A stretch of 64,000 nt of DNA from Isochrysis galbana. Its lineage: Eukaryota > Haptophyta > Isochrysidales > Isochrysidaceae. This document shows positions 28,850 to 38,108 of the stretch, one piece after another. Within the stretch, counting starts at the first letter, position 1, and every line of letters begins with the position of its first letter. The DNA lies in contig CM030937.1 in NCBI GenBank assembly GCA_018136815.1, positions 3,337,820-3,401,819 on the forward strand, read 5' to 3'. The notes beneath the pieces were generated by a model. It ran no database searches and was not told where the DNA came from. It saw nothing but the letters and a program-made list of their open reading frames with translations. The position numbers and the translations under genes are program-made.

Positions 28850-29989
28850 AACAGTATAAATTAATTTTCAATGCCACCTGCCAAGGCCACCACCCAGCGG
28901 CAGACAATGATTTCTGCTCTGGGTGGTGGGTTCCCGCGAGATGCGCTATGAGGCGCTCTGGCAGGATCTTGGGCTTTCCTGCCCGCCGCAGCGTAGAGCG
29001 CCACGACGAGGCCCGTCCTGAGGCCACCCACGGGTCTCGCCTCATCGAGCAATGCCGGATCTGGCACTGTCAGAGAGAGGATGGCCGCGTAGGCAGCCTC
29101 GACGCCCCGGATGGGACAACAGGTACAAGGTCAACAGGTTTTGGGGGCCTCTTCCTATTAAGAGGACATGTTAACAGGTCGCAATAGGTCCGTAACAGGT
29201 CAAAATAAAACTCATTTAAATAATATTTTAGATCTATATCAGTATGATTTATAATATGAATACGATTGGTTTCGGACTTCTGAGCTTAGTTACTTAGTTA
29301 CTAGGGAGAGGAAGGGATCTGAGATGATCTGGATCTGTGCGTGGCTATGATAGCGGTACCTATAGCCACGCGCGAGGCGAGAATATTAGAAAGGTTTTTT
29401 TTACCTATTAACAGGTAACAGGTCTGGTAGACCTCTTGACCTCTTAATAGAACCTATTAGAAGCCTATTGTCCCATCTGGGCTCGACGCGGAGGCTCGTC
29501 AGCCACGCGTGGACGGCCGCGCCGGTGAGCTGAGCCTAGTTCTCGATGCCGAGTTCGAGAGAGGGTGAATCCTGCGAGGGACGGGTCGGGATGGTCGGGG
29601 TGGGGCCTCTGGTAGCCAGGGTAGCCGCGTGCGCGCGCTGTGATGTGCTGGGTGGGCTGCGCGGGCAATGATGCCAGAGGGTCAGGGGGTGGTCGGACTG
29701 TCGGCCGCCCGACACGACGCTGCATCGGGCGGGAATCAAATGCCGAATGTAGCTTAGATATAGAGGAACCGATCCCCCCGCGGGCGCGACGGCCCATTCT
29801 TTACGGGTAGAGCGTGAGTGCGCGTGACGGAGGGGGCGAGAGGGGGGGCGGATCGCACCATTTCTTGGCGAAGATTTTCGTAGCGTCAGGTAGCCCCCCC
29901 GGAGCCTTTTTTATTGGGCACCGCGCCACGGTCAAAAAATGCAGCCCAACCCTTACTAATAGTTAAAAAGCCCCTGTTTGACCGCCCTA
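28850..29989 (-). pseudogene. hAT-chromodomain transposon remnant, split by a MITE
   Basis: Right end TAGGGCGGTCAAACAG (minus sense) at 29974-29989, identical to the terminus of the 59929-62233 element. The inner sequence encodes TRPSQDSPSLELGIENQ then VHAWLTSLRVE up to the MITE at 29106-29481, and resumes as AAYAAILSLTVPDPALLDE. The corresponding stretch of the 59929 element reads DTWLTSASVQAVLAALL. The left terminus is not found. A near copy is 36371-36889. Confidence 0.6.
29106..29481. mobile_element. hAT-like MITE with 8-bp target duplication
   Basis: A 376-bp element with 18-bp terminal inverted repeats (CCCGGATGGGACAACAGG / CCCAGATGGGACAATAGG, two mismatches). The perfect duplication CTCGACGC is at 29098-29105 and 29482-29489. 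Subterminal AACAGGT/AATAGGT repeats line both arms. In the right arm sits a retroposon-like tail with a long hairpin (GCGTGGCTAT...TATAGCCACGC) and GAATATTAGAAAGG plus T8 (29338-29396). Confidence 0.85.
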
Positions 29990-30255
29990 CTCTAAAATAG
30001 AAAATAGTATCCTATCCTTCTCCTCTCATGCCGAGCTGCTTAGGGGATTCTATCCTGCCTATATGCAGGCCACTCAGCCAAAAAAAATACACTTACAGGC
30101 CCCCCCAACCCAATCCCCAACCCCAAAAATTCGGTTTTAAGGCATGTACTGGAGTACGTACTAGGGTTAAGGCACGGTCCCTCAGTACTAGGATTAAAAT
30201 AGGACAACAAGAAAACTCTGACAGCGAACGTCTCTGGGAGCCGCGAAGCTTGTGG

Positions 30256-31101
30256 ATGGTCGCGGCGATGGCGTCTCGCCTCGCGGCGGCGCTCACCGCC
30301 CTCTCCGCCGTCTCCGCCGCCGTGGCGGACGAGGACAGAGTCAGCACGGCGGCATGGACGACGAGTTATGAGTCTGGACGAATCTTCTACTTCCGCAACG
30401 GTGTGCGTGTCAGCCCGTGGCACGACATCCCCTTTGAGGCTGGTGACGACGATATCCCCGACCGCCCGCTGCTGTCCTTCGTGTGCGAGATACCGAGAGG
30501 CACGAGCGCCAAGGTGGAGATTCACAAGACGTACCCGCATAACCCTCTAGTCCAGGACATCCATAAGGACGGCTCCCTGCGTTATTACACGTACTCGCCA
30601 GCCATCGTCAACTATGGTGCAGTTCCACAAACATGGGAGGATCCCTCTGTTCCTGATGAGCACACGGGGCTCGGTGGTGACAACGACCCGATCGACGTCT
30701 TGCAATTGAATGAGTCACCATGTGTCGCCGGCGCCGTGCAGCGCATTCGGGTTCTTGGGGCACTGGCCCTCATTGATGGCGGTGAAACGGACTGGAAGCT
30801 TCTAGTGATTGACGTCGACGACCCAGATGCTCCGAGTTGGACAGATGTCGCCGATATCCCATCAAAACGGCTCGAGGAGGTACGCGAATGGTACCGCATG
30901 TATAAGACAGCTGAGGGAAAAGGAGAGAATGAGTACGGTCTCGGTGGCGAGGCCATTGACGCGGCAGCTGCAATGGCAGTGGCACGTGGGACCCACAAGT
31001 TTTGGGAAGCCCCCGAAGGTAGAACGCAGTGCGAGTTCAAAGGGCAGACGTGCTGGGGCATGGGAGTGAGAACCGGTGTATCAGGCCACGATGAGCTTTG
31101 A
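30256..31101 (+). CDS. PPA: Family I inorganic pyrophosphatase, secreted or organellar
   Basis: 281 residues. I chose the ATG at 30256 because it opens the hydrophobic leader MVAAMASRLAAALTALSAVS ending AAVADE, a signal-peptide type N-terminus. The upstream in-frame extension to 30028 is basic and overlaps repeat-like sequence. The enzyme hydrolyses pyrophosphate to phosphate with Mg2+. Family features are FVCEIPRGTSAKVEI (about 75-89), HKDGSLRYYTYSPAIVNYGA (103-122), the metal-binding signature GDNDPIDVL (141-149) and IDVDDPDA (185-192). It is single-exon and full-length for the eukaryotic family. The leader suggests export or an endomembrane or plastid destination rather than the cytosol. 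Confidence 0.9.
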   Translation: MVAAMASRLAAALTALSAVSAAVADEDRVSTAAWTTSYESGRIFYFRNGVRVSPWHDIPFEAGDDDIPDRPLLSFVCEIPRGTSAKVEIHKTYPHNPLVQDIHKDGSLRYYTYSPAIVNYGAVPQTWEDPSVPDEHTGLGGDNDPIDVLQLNESPCVAGAVQRIRVLGALALIDGGETDWKLLVIDVDDPDAPSWTDVADIPSKRLEEVREWYRMYKTAEGKGENEYGLGGEAIDAAAAMAVARGTHKFWEAPEGRTQCEFKGQTCWGMGVRTGVSGHDEL

Positions 31102-31336
31102 CGTGTGAGTGTGCAGGTCGTGGGAGTTTATGGGAATGTTTTGCAGAATTTTTCCGCCCCGATTCCACCATGCCGTAGCTTGTGCTATGGGCTCACACGT
31201 GACTGTCACACGGATTGTGTGTGCTATCTATGGGGGAACAATTAAAGATACGGGGCTAATTTTTTTCTGAAGATTCAGGGCACCATATCAACCGCGACTG
31301 GGGCTTTATTCTAGTATTCCCTCTTCCCACCCTCCT
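31102..31336. other. PPase 3' flank with a LINE tail fragment
   Basis: 3' UTR-like sequence to about 31255. Then comes a minus-sense GCCCTGAATCTTCAG hairpin followed by a homopolymer run (31262-31290), matching the terminal hairpin of LINE ends. Confidence 0.5.
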
Positions 31337-31545
31337 CAACCTATTGTTAAAATAGGGGGCAATGGGGGCGCTCTGCGCCCCCCTACACCGGGCACTAACT
31401 TCCCTCCGGGGGGGCCTGTCAGTCACTCTCATGCCCTGCCTCCTGGCATGGGCTGAGCACTCACCACTCTGACCCAGACCCCCAGTGGGCGCGTGTCCAG
31501 ACTCGCACTCCCAGGCCCACTCGGGCCAGTAGCACTCGTACTCAC
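31337..31545 (+). mobile_element. Repeat B copy
   Basis: Starts CAA + CCTATT-GTTAA-AATAGG hairpin (31340-31356), then CAATGGGGGCG. It ends in the CCCAGACCCCCAGTGGGCGC block also present at 12505-12525. Confidence 0.7.
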
Positions 31546-31550
31546 TCTTC

Positions 31551-32670
31551 TAAGGCGGTGAATAGGTTTGGTTTACAGCTACTACTATTATATTTGAACC
31601 TAATAGTGCTCTCGAACTATGTACATAGATACAGATAGTGCCCTCCAACTATGTACATAGATACAGATAGTGGCCGCTCCTTGACTATTAATAGTATTAT
31701 GTGGATTATCTAGATAGTAGGCGCGGGAAGCGCCCGGGCGCGAAAAGTCTTTGCAGGCGTCGCTCGCTCGTCGCTCGCTCCCGACCTCCCTCCCTTCCCT
31801 CTCTCCCTCCCCTCTCCCCTCCCTCCCTCCCTCCCTCCCTCCCTCCCTCCCTCCCTCCCTCCGCCTCCCTCCCTCCCTCCCTCCCTCCCTCCCTCACTCA
31901 CTCACTCACTCACTCACTCCCTCCTCCCTCCCCCTCCCTCCCTCCCTCCCTCGCCCTCCTCCCTCCTCCCCCTCTCCTCCCTCGCTCCCTCGTGCACGGA
32001 GGCACGCAGGCACGCGCCGGCGCGGCAAGCGATGGGTAGGAAGCGGAACGTGCATGATGACGATGGTGATTCGATGTATGAGGTGGACCACATCGTCGCC
32101 AAGCGGATGAACTCCGGCAAGATCCAATATTACTTGATCCGCTGGAAAGACTTCGATCCCAAGCACGATACATGGGAGCCGCTTGAACATTTGGCGGGGA
32201 TGGAGCCAGACGTATCAGCCTTTGAGGCGAGGCAGAAAAGTGAGAACGAGACGTTCGCAGCGAACATCGCCGCCAAGCGGGCGGCAGCTAAGTCTGGACG
32301 ACTGAGTCAGCCCACTCTCCTGGGCGGAGTCATGGTGCCGGCAAACGACTCCCTGTCCTCTGCCTCTGCGGCGTCATCGCATGTCTCTCTCAACGCTGGC
32401 TGGCATCGAGTCAGCGGAAAGCATCGCCAATTCAGAGTCGGCATCGGTGGCTTCGAGCGAAGACTTGCTCCAAGGCCGCAAGACAGCTCCGATTTGGCGG
32501 TGCTATGTAGCTCATCCCGAGAAGCAGAGATTCTTCATTTGACAGGAGACCATCGAAGAGGCGGGCACGAATAAATGGAGCATCTGCGGCGCGATCATCG
32601 GCGCAAAGATGGGCCCAACGCCGCTTTGGAACCATCATCAAGGAAAGCACAAGCGTGCCTACCGCCTGTG
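31551..32670 (+). mobile_element. hAT-type element with chromodomain and BED-like coding region
   Basis: The left end TAAGGCGGTGAATAGG resembles the terminus of 27395-28342 (TAAGACTGTGAATAGG) and is followed by similar subterminal repeats (CTATGTACATAGATACAGAT twice) up to about 31720. A CCCT tract then leads to the chromodomain gene. No matching right terminus was found. The element is cut by a Repeat A fragment starting near 32670. Confidence 0.6.
31782..31960 (+). repeat. (CCCT)n microsatellite
   Basis: About 180 bp of CCTCCCTCCCT with a CACTCACTCACT interruption. Strong pyrimidine bias on the coding strand of the gene that starts at 32032. Repetitive Ser/Pro/Leu and Arg/Glu/Gly open frames here are artefacts. 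Confidence 0.9.
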
Positions 32671-32671
32671 A
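32032..32671 (+). pseudogene. Chromodomain protein, with out-of-frame BED-like finger
   Basis: The ATG at 32032 opens a 180-codon frame. Its chromodomain spans residues 14-62 (YEVDHIVAKRMNSGKIQYYL then IRWKDFDPKHDTWEPLEHLAG), with the aromatic positions Y, W and W present. The family binds methylated histone tails. From 32395 a different frame gives GIESAESIANSESASVASS, then GRKTAPIWRCYVAHPEKQRF. After one stop it continues as KWSICGAIIGAKMGPTPLW plus NHHQGKHKRAY, a zf-BED-like finger with Cys and two His in order and a Trp where the first Cys is expected. BED fingers are typical of hAT transposases, so this is probably the N-terminus of a decayed chromo-BED transposase. A missed intron could also explain the frame change. 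Confidence 0.6.
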
Positions 32672-32830
32672 TGGCGGGGGCGGGGGGCGGGGGGGAGGGC
32701 CGGGGGAGTGGGGGTGTAGGAAAAGTTTTTGCTGCGTGAGAAGAAAGCAGAGGGTCCACGGCCGCGTGTGCGGTGAGACTATTAAAAGGTTATTTTTCTT
32801 TGGTTTCGGGGGGTCGGCCCACGTGCACTA
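32672..32830 (+). mobile_element. Repeat A 3' fragment joined to a LINE 3' UTR block
   Basis: Matches the last 120 bp of Repeat A through GAGACTATTAAAAGG (32775-32790). It then switches to the GGGGGGTCGGCCCACGTGCA block seen in LINE 3' UTRs. Confidence 0.65.
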
Positions 32831-33014
32831 CCTTGGGCCTAGCGTTGGGAAGGGGGTGAGACGGGCCTATTGAGGCTTCTTCGATTTGCGGCGTGTTTAT
32901 TATGGACGCCGCGTTGTGGGGGCGGTCCTCTCGGGCGAGGGGACGGACTCCCTCTACCCGCAACAGGGTCGGTGCGTGCACTGGAGGGGGGACAAATATC
33001 GAGGGGAGAGGGCG

Positions 33015-33390
33015 GTACCCCCTCCCCCCGGTATCATTCGGACACCCGGGTCGTCAGGCATGGCGGTTGGCGGGATTCCGGGGGACTGAAAAGTTGTGTC
33101 CAATTACAATCAGCTAGTGGGGTTGGCTAGGCTATAACATCAATCATTTTCTTGTATTTATCCCGTACGAGAACCTATAGAGGGCTCATTTAGGCCTTCG
33201 TTTGCCTATTACAAATTGTGCCCTCCGCACCCCCAAGGGAGTGACTGTGACCGAGCTAGCAATGCCCCCTCCCCCCCCCGATATCACTTGGCTCGCCAGG
33301 CATGGCGGGAGTCCGGGGCTTGAATGTTATGTCCGATTTGCTAGGGGGTTTGGCTAGGATACAACATTAATTGTTTTATTATATGCTGAA
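33015..33390 (+). repeat. Repeat D (two copies) around Repeat E
   Basis: Repeat D at 33015-33150 and 33270-33390 shares GCCAGGCATGGCGG-like sequence, a TGTCC(A/G)ATT block and GTTGGCTAGG...TAACATCAATCA ends. A Repeat E copy lies between (33160-33265). An inverted Repeat D is at 36262-36368. Confidence 0.6.
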
Positions 33391-34630
33391 TTGCTGCTAT
33401 GGCCATCAAACCAACCCCATCGTGGAAGAGTCGACGCTGCGAAGGGTAGTGCCATTTTGGCCTACTGATGAGTCGCGTGTTGCATCTTCTCTGGTGCACG
33501 AATCAAATGCGAATAGGCAAGAGAAAGTCAATGAAATGCATGTAAAACGGCTCCTATCAATCGAATACGAAGGCTGATAACAGATGATGACGAAGTGATA
33601 TGCATCACATTATTGACATCGTATGCAAGTGTAGCAATGACTTTCCTTTGCAGCACTCAAGGTTCAAGATTTGACGCTTCACTGGAGGTGAACTAGCCCC
33701 TCGATGAAGCGTATATTAGAGACTCGCTGGAGCAAAGGCTCCGACGTGCCGATGTACAGCGTTCGATGTGTCGGTTACCTATCACTCATTTGGACAGTCC
33801 TCATCAACTCGTGCGACAGAGTGCAATTCACCAAGAGAGCACTTTGTCGGTGCTGAGAGCGTCGACTTTGGTGCTCTGACGCAGACACCCTCCTCGGGCT
33901 CAACGGCGATGCTTCCCCTCTCGTGATCCTCGGCCTACGATGCCCCAGCTTGGCCAGCTTGGCCACGTGGAAGTTCTCGACCGGCTCCGCTAGCTTTTGC
34001 AGATGGATAATGCTGCGCAGAGGCAGTGGCTCGACTCCATCGAGCATGATGAATGGGATGGTGTAGGCGATCTCGGCCTTGTCCTTGTGTCCAATCCAGC
34101 TCGTGCGGCCCTGCTTCTTCGACGCAGGCATGGGCAGGAGCGGCGTGTGGGGAGGCAGGAGGGGGCACGAAGGCCCGAAAACTGCCGAGGGTGGGTGTGG
34201 CAAGCCTCGTCCCAAGGAGCGGATGACGGATCCCCCTCCCCCCCGCGGTGGTGCCCTTGTTGGGACCAAGCTCGTCAGCCGTTAAAAGGTGACTCGGGCC
34301 CATCGTCGATAACTGCCGCCTCCGTGTGAACAACCTTTGATCTCCCACGCAGCACGTGAGAACAGCTCGGTCGCTTGTCGCTCGACACGAGGCTCTAGAC
34401 CCCGCAGAAGCAATGGTATCTTGTCGAGTATCTAAGAATATGTACGTCGTACATACACAGGGGCCCGCCGTCCCCCGCCTCCCCCCCTCCGCCAAACCAA
34501 ACACCCAACGCCAGCAAGATCCACGAACGAGAAAGAGGGACAACGAGACAACAGCAGCCGGGGACCCTTCACACTTCACGCCACACACGTTGCACCGTTG
34601 TACACGTCCACATCTGTGTTTTTGCAATTT
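33391..34630. other. Intergenic, no supported gene
   Basis: AT-richer stretch to about 33780, then GC-rich sequence. A minus frame (34269-33775) starts MVPTRAP... and contains MPASKKQGRTSWIGHKDKAE, resembling the MPSKKRG start of the hAT chromodomain ORF only in the first residues. I do not call it. Confidence 0.4.
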
Positions 34631-34763
34631 TTAACTTCTAAGGGTGAAAGTTGACCAATTCAAGATTGAGGATTCATCACGAGATTTTTGGATATGGTTA
34701 GCCCGGTCACTCACTAGGGGGGTGCGGAGGGCACCATCTGTAATGGGCAAACGAAGGCCTATA
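34631..34763 (-). repeat. Repeat E and transposon subterminal block, inverted
   Basis: 34631-34712 is the inverse of 62145-62218 (ATCCTCAATCTTGA and CACCCTTAGAAGT blocks), the region just inside the right terminus of the 59929-62233 element. 34690-34763 is Repeat E inverted. Confidence 0.65.
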
Positions 34764-34780
34764 TATAAAAACAACTGAGC

Positions 34781-35531
34781 AACTAAGTTTATACTTGGTT
34801 GACACATGGGGGGGCACGAGCCCCCCCCTCTCTCCACTCCTCCCCTGCCATGGGGGAGGAACCACCCATCCTCCTGGCATGCCTGATGGCTTGCCAGGAG
34901 GCCACTGCCCTACTGACCCACTCTCTCCCTGGCAGGCTCGCCTGCCTCGCGCGTCCTGGCCTGTCGTGGCCAGCCCATCGCTCCAACCCCCCCTTCCCCC
35001 CTGTTCGACAGGCAGACAGGTGCAGATTGGGGGCCCCAGAGGCTCAGGAGCGCCAGCGAGGGAGAGGCAGGGGAGGCCAGGGCCCAGCCCCAGCCTCCTC
35101 TGCCCCCAGAGCTGGCCTCCAGGAGCCTCTAGGGCTCGCCAGGGGCAGCTGCAGGCCTGCCGCAGGCGCGCCATCGCGCGTGCCTGCAGGAGAGGGGAGA
35201 GAGAGCGCGGAGAAGGGGGTGGGCGGAGCGAGAGCTCCGCTCACCGAAAAATAGGTAAGTCCCGCACCTGTTTACAGGATAAGTCGGGGCTGAGACCGCC
35301 GCCCACTCGGAGACACAGGAGGAAGGAGGGGAATGATCACCGGGGGGAGGCGCGGGCCACCGGACCATATCTAAGCCCTTCACCCCTATCCCCCTAGTAG
35401 TGCACGGGGGGAGTCGCCTTATGGCGGGGGGAGAAGGGCCGGGGGAGTGGGGGTGTAGAAAGTTTCCCTACGTGAGTAGAAAGTAGAGGGTCCACGGCCG
35501 CGTGTGCGGTGAGACTATTAAAAGGTTTATT
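34781..35531 (+). mobile_element. Repeat A, full plus copy
   Basis: 751 bp flanked by TATAAAAACAACTGAGC (34764-34780, 35532-35548). 5' hairpin CTAAGTTTATACTTGG (one T-G pair), then GACACATGGGGGGG. Conserved internal block GAAAAATAGGTAAGTCCCGC then ACCTGTTTACAGG. 3' end GGTGAGACTATTAAAAGGTT. Confidence 0.9.
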
Positions 35532-35548
35532 TATAAAAACAACTGAGC

Positions 35549-36000
35549 GTTAGTACCACTACTCTCACTAGCCCGGTACCAACACGACAGCCCTCTGACG
35601 GACTGGAGGTTACGGATGGAACAGGAGGAACCGGATGGGGTGGAAGGTGAACGGCGGAAGGCACGGCTTTCTGGACATTGGCGGGTTGGACGGGCTGACC
35701 ATCTTCCATGGTTGGAAGAAGGATGGCGGGCAGTGGCGAGGGCGAGCGCGAGGACGGAGCGGACATAACGGACAGCGAGTGTGAGTGGGTGAGTGAGTGG
35801 ATTTGGTTGGTGTTGTAAGATTGCTTGTTACGACGGAGCGAGAGCGAGAGCGAGAACGAGGGAGCGAGGAGCGACTGGGGCGAGGGACGAGGGCGAGAGA
35901 GGCCGGCAGGGTACCAATCCGACTAGTCCGACAACAATCCGAGACACGCACACTCGACTTTCACCCAACATTCCCCCACACTAACGTATCTTCCACCACT
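35549..36000 (-). mobile_element. MSAPS repeat family fragment
   Basis: The minus frame from 35766 starts MSAPSSRSPSPLPAI and continues QPVQPANVQKAVPSA. The same opening is found at 42972 (MSAPSSRSPSPLPAI, then DQPVQPAQFQNTVPPA). A dispersed element with a short Pro/Ser-rich ORF, possibly another LINE ORF1 type. The first frame stays open and in one piece for 60 codons only. Confidence 0.5.
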
Positions 36001-36370
36001 AGGGCGGGGAAGACACAGAAGGAAGGAAACAAGGAAGAGAAAGCCGACAAGAGAGCGACAATGCGACGGAAGAGCCGACGGCGAACGGCGGTTACCGCGA
36101 ACGAGTAAGTAGTAAGTAGAAAGTAAGGAGGGAATCTATGTGCGTAAACCGAAAGGGGCGAGAGGGTAGGCTTCGCGCGGGGGGAAAAGTCCGCAGCGAC
36201 GAACACCTACGACGAGGACGAGAGCAAGCGCGGGGGAACGACAGCAAGGAAAATAAAAATAAAATAATTAATGTTATATCCTAGCCAACCCCACTAGCTA
36301 ATTGGACACAACTTTTCCGTCCCGGAATCTCGCCATGCCTGACGAGCCAGGTGTCCGAGTGCTACCTGGG

Positions 36371-36889
36371 GGAGGGGGCACCCTCAACGCGGAGGCTTGT
36401 CAGCCACGCGTGGACGGCCGCGTCGGTGAGCTGGTCCTGGTTCTCGATGCCGAGTTCGAGTGAGGGCAAATCCTGCGAGGGGCGGGTCGGGATGGTCAGG
36501 GCGGGGTCTGCGGCAGCCAGGGTAGCCGCGTGCGCGCGCTGTGAGGAGCTGGGTGGGCTGCGCGGGCCATGATGCCAGAGGGTCAGGGGGTGGTCGGACT
36601 GTCGGCAGCCCGACACGGCGCTGCATCGGGCGGGAATCAAATGCCGAATGTAGCTTAGATATAAAGGAATCGATCCCCCCGCGGGCGCGACCGCCAATTC
36701 TTTACGGGTAGAGCGTGAGCGCGCGTGACGGAGGGGGGGGAGGGGGGGAGAATCGCACCATTTCCTGGCTAAGATTTTCGTGGCGGCAGGTGGCCCCCCC
36801 TGAAGGTTTTTTATTGGGCCTCGCGCCACGGTCAAAAAATGCAGCCCAACCCTTACTAGTAGTTAAAAAGCCCCTGTTTGACCGCCCTA
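36371..36889 (-). pseudogene. hAT-chromodomain transposon fragment, second copy
   Basis: About 520 bp nearly identical to 29482-29989, ending with the same terminus TAGGGCGGTCAAACAG (36874-36889). Encodes TRPSQDLPSLELGIENQDQ then HAWLTSLRVE. The inner end is cut at an inverted Repeat D. Confidence 0.7.
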
Positions 36890-37002
36890 CCAATCACTAT
36901 CCATACAATATATTTTCACTATGTTTTTATGGACTTGAACGTGTACGTAAGTATCGCAAAAACTAAAGACGCTAACCGCTAAAAACACCAACGGCTCGAG
37001 AA

Positions 37003-37580
37003 CCCAACTTCGACCCACGACCCGCGACCGGGGGCGCCACGAGGCCGTTCGAGTCACCGCTCACCAAATGGATGCCGCTACCAGCACCAAAGTGCGGTAT
37101 ACCTCCCTCACAGCCACGCCAATCGCCAATCGCGCCCGCCACCCCCGCGCACTGCGTCGAAATCGGCCGCTTGCGGCCCCCGGTGATGACGTCGTCACGC
37201 CCCAAGACGCGCCGTGAGTGCCCAACTTCGACCCGCGACCGGGGGTGCCACGAGGCCGTTCGAGTCACCGCTCACCAAATGGATGCCGCTACCAGCACCA
37301 AAAAGCGGTATGTATGCCGCCCTCACAGCCACGCCAATCGCGCCCGCCGCCCCCGCGCACTGCGTCGAAATCGGCCGCTTGTTGCCCCCGGTGATGACGT
37401 CGTCACGCCCCAAGACGCGCCATGAGTGCCCAACTTCGACCCGCGACCGGGGGCGCCACGAGGCCGTTCGAGTCACCGCTCACCAAATGGATGCCGCTAC
37501 CAGCACCAAAGTGCGGTATGCCGCCCTCACAGCCACGCCAATCGCGCCCGCCGCCCCCGCGCACTGCGTCGAAATCCATA
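37003..37580 (+). repeat. Tandem repeat, period 208-218 bp, about 2.7 copies
   Basis: Units start at 37003, 37221 and 37429 with CCCAACTTCGACC. Each carries TTCGAGTCACCGCTCACCAA, a GCGCCCGCC..CCCCGCGCACTG stretch and a TGATGACGTCGTCACG palindrome (absent from the partial third unit). Open frames of 93-129 codons are by-products of the repeat. Confidence 0.9.
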
Positions 37581-37844
37581 GTTATTTATACTATCGATGT
37601 TAAAGTTTAACATCTACGGCGCGCGCTTTCAGGGGTTGGGCTAATTTTGGCATTCAGTCGGGTGCAATAATCACAACCAGATGAGGGACTTCTTCAGTGA
37701 CGTGAAATCAATCAGTAGTTTGGTGAAAAAGAAGTTCGACGGCGTCCACTCGACGAAGAAGCTTGAGGAGGAGAAGAAGAAGGAAGAGGAAGAGGAGGAG
37801 GAGGAGGAGGAACTTCAGGAGGAGGGCGAAAGCGAGGACGCCGC

Positions 37845-37882
37845 ACGCCGCACATGTAGCGGGGAATTTTAAAAAGATTTTT
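37845..37882 (+). repeat. Retroposon 3' tail
   Basis: GCCGCACATGTAGCGGGGAA followed by TTTTAAAAAGA and T7, the same tail as 3759-5094 and 43560-43596. Upstream, 37681-37842 is an open frame MRDFFSDVKSISSLVKKKFD followed by a Lys/Glu-rich run, with no recognisable domain. Confidence 0.65.
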
Positions 37883-37885
37883 TTC

Positions 37886-38045
37886 TTCTCGATGCCCGAG
37901 TTTGCGCGCTGGCTCGAGGCGCTGCCCGCGCGCGTGCGCACCAAGTACTACAAGGGTCTGGGCACCTCGAACAACCGCGACGCCAAGGACTACTTTGCGC
38001 GCTGGGACGAGCACGTCACGGAGCTCACCTTCTCCGGCGCGCCCT
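37886..38045 (+). pseudogene. DNA topoisomerase II fragment
   Basis: Encodes FFSMPEFARWLEALPARVRT then KYYKGLGTSNNRDAKDYF and ARWDEHVTEL. The KYYKGLGTS and DAKDYF motifs are diagnostic of type IIA topoisomerase near the TOPRIM region. Only about 50 residues are present and neither side continues the fold. It sits directly after a retroposon T-tail. Likely a captured or duplicated exon rather than a gene. Confidence 0.7.
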
Positions 38046-38108
38046 GCACGGCACTTACGTCCTCGACCATAGACCATAGCTGCACCCTGTAGCTATAAGT
38101 TAACAACG

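Noticed and set aside
28669-29187. Plus-strand 172-codon frame
   Set aside because: It runs across the MITE boundary at 29106. The minus strand here carries the transposon homology.
31701-32190. Ser/Pro/Leu and Arg/Glu/Gly frames
   Set aside because: Translations of the CCCT microsatellite.
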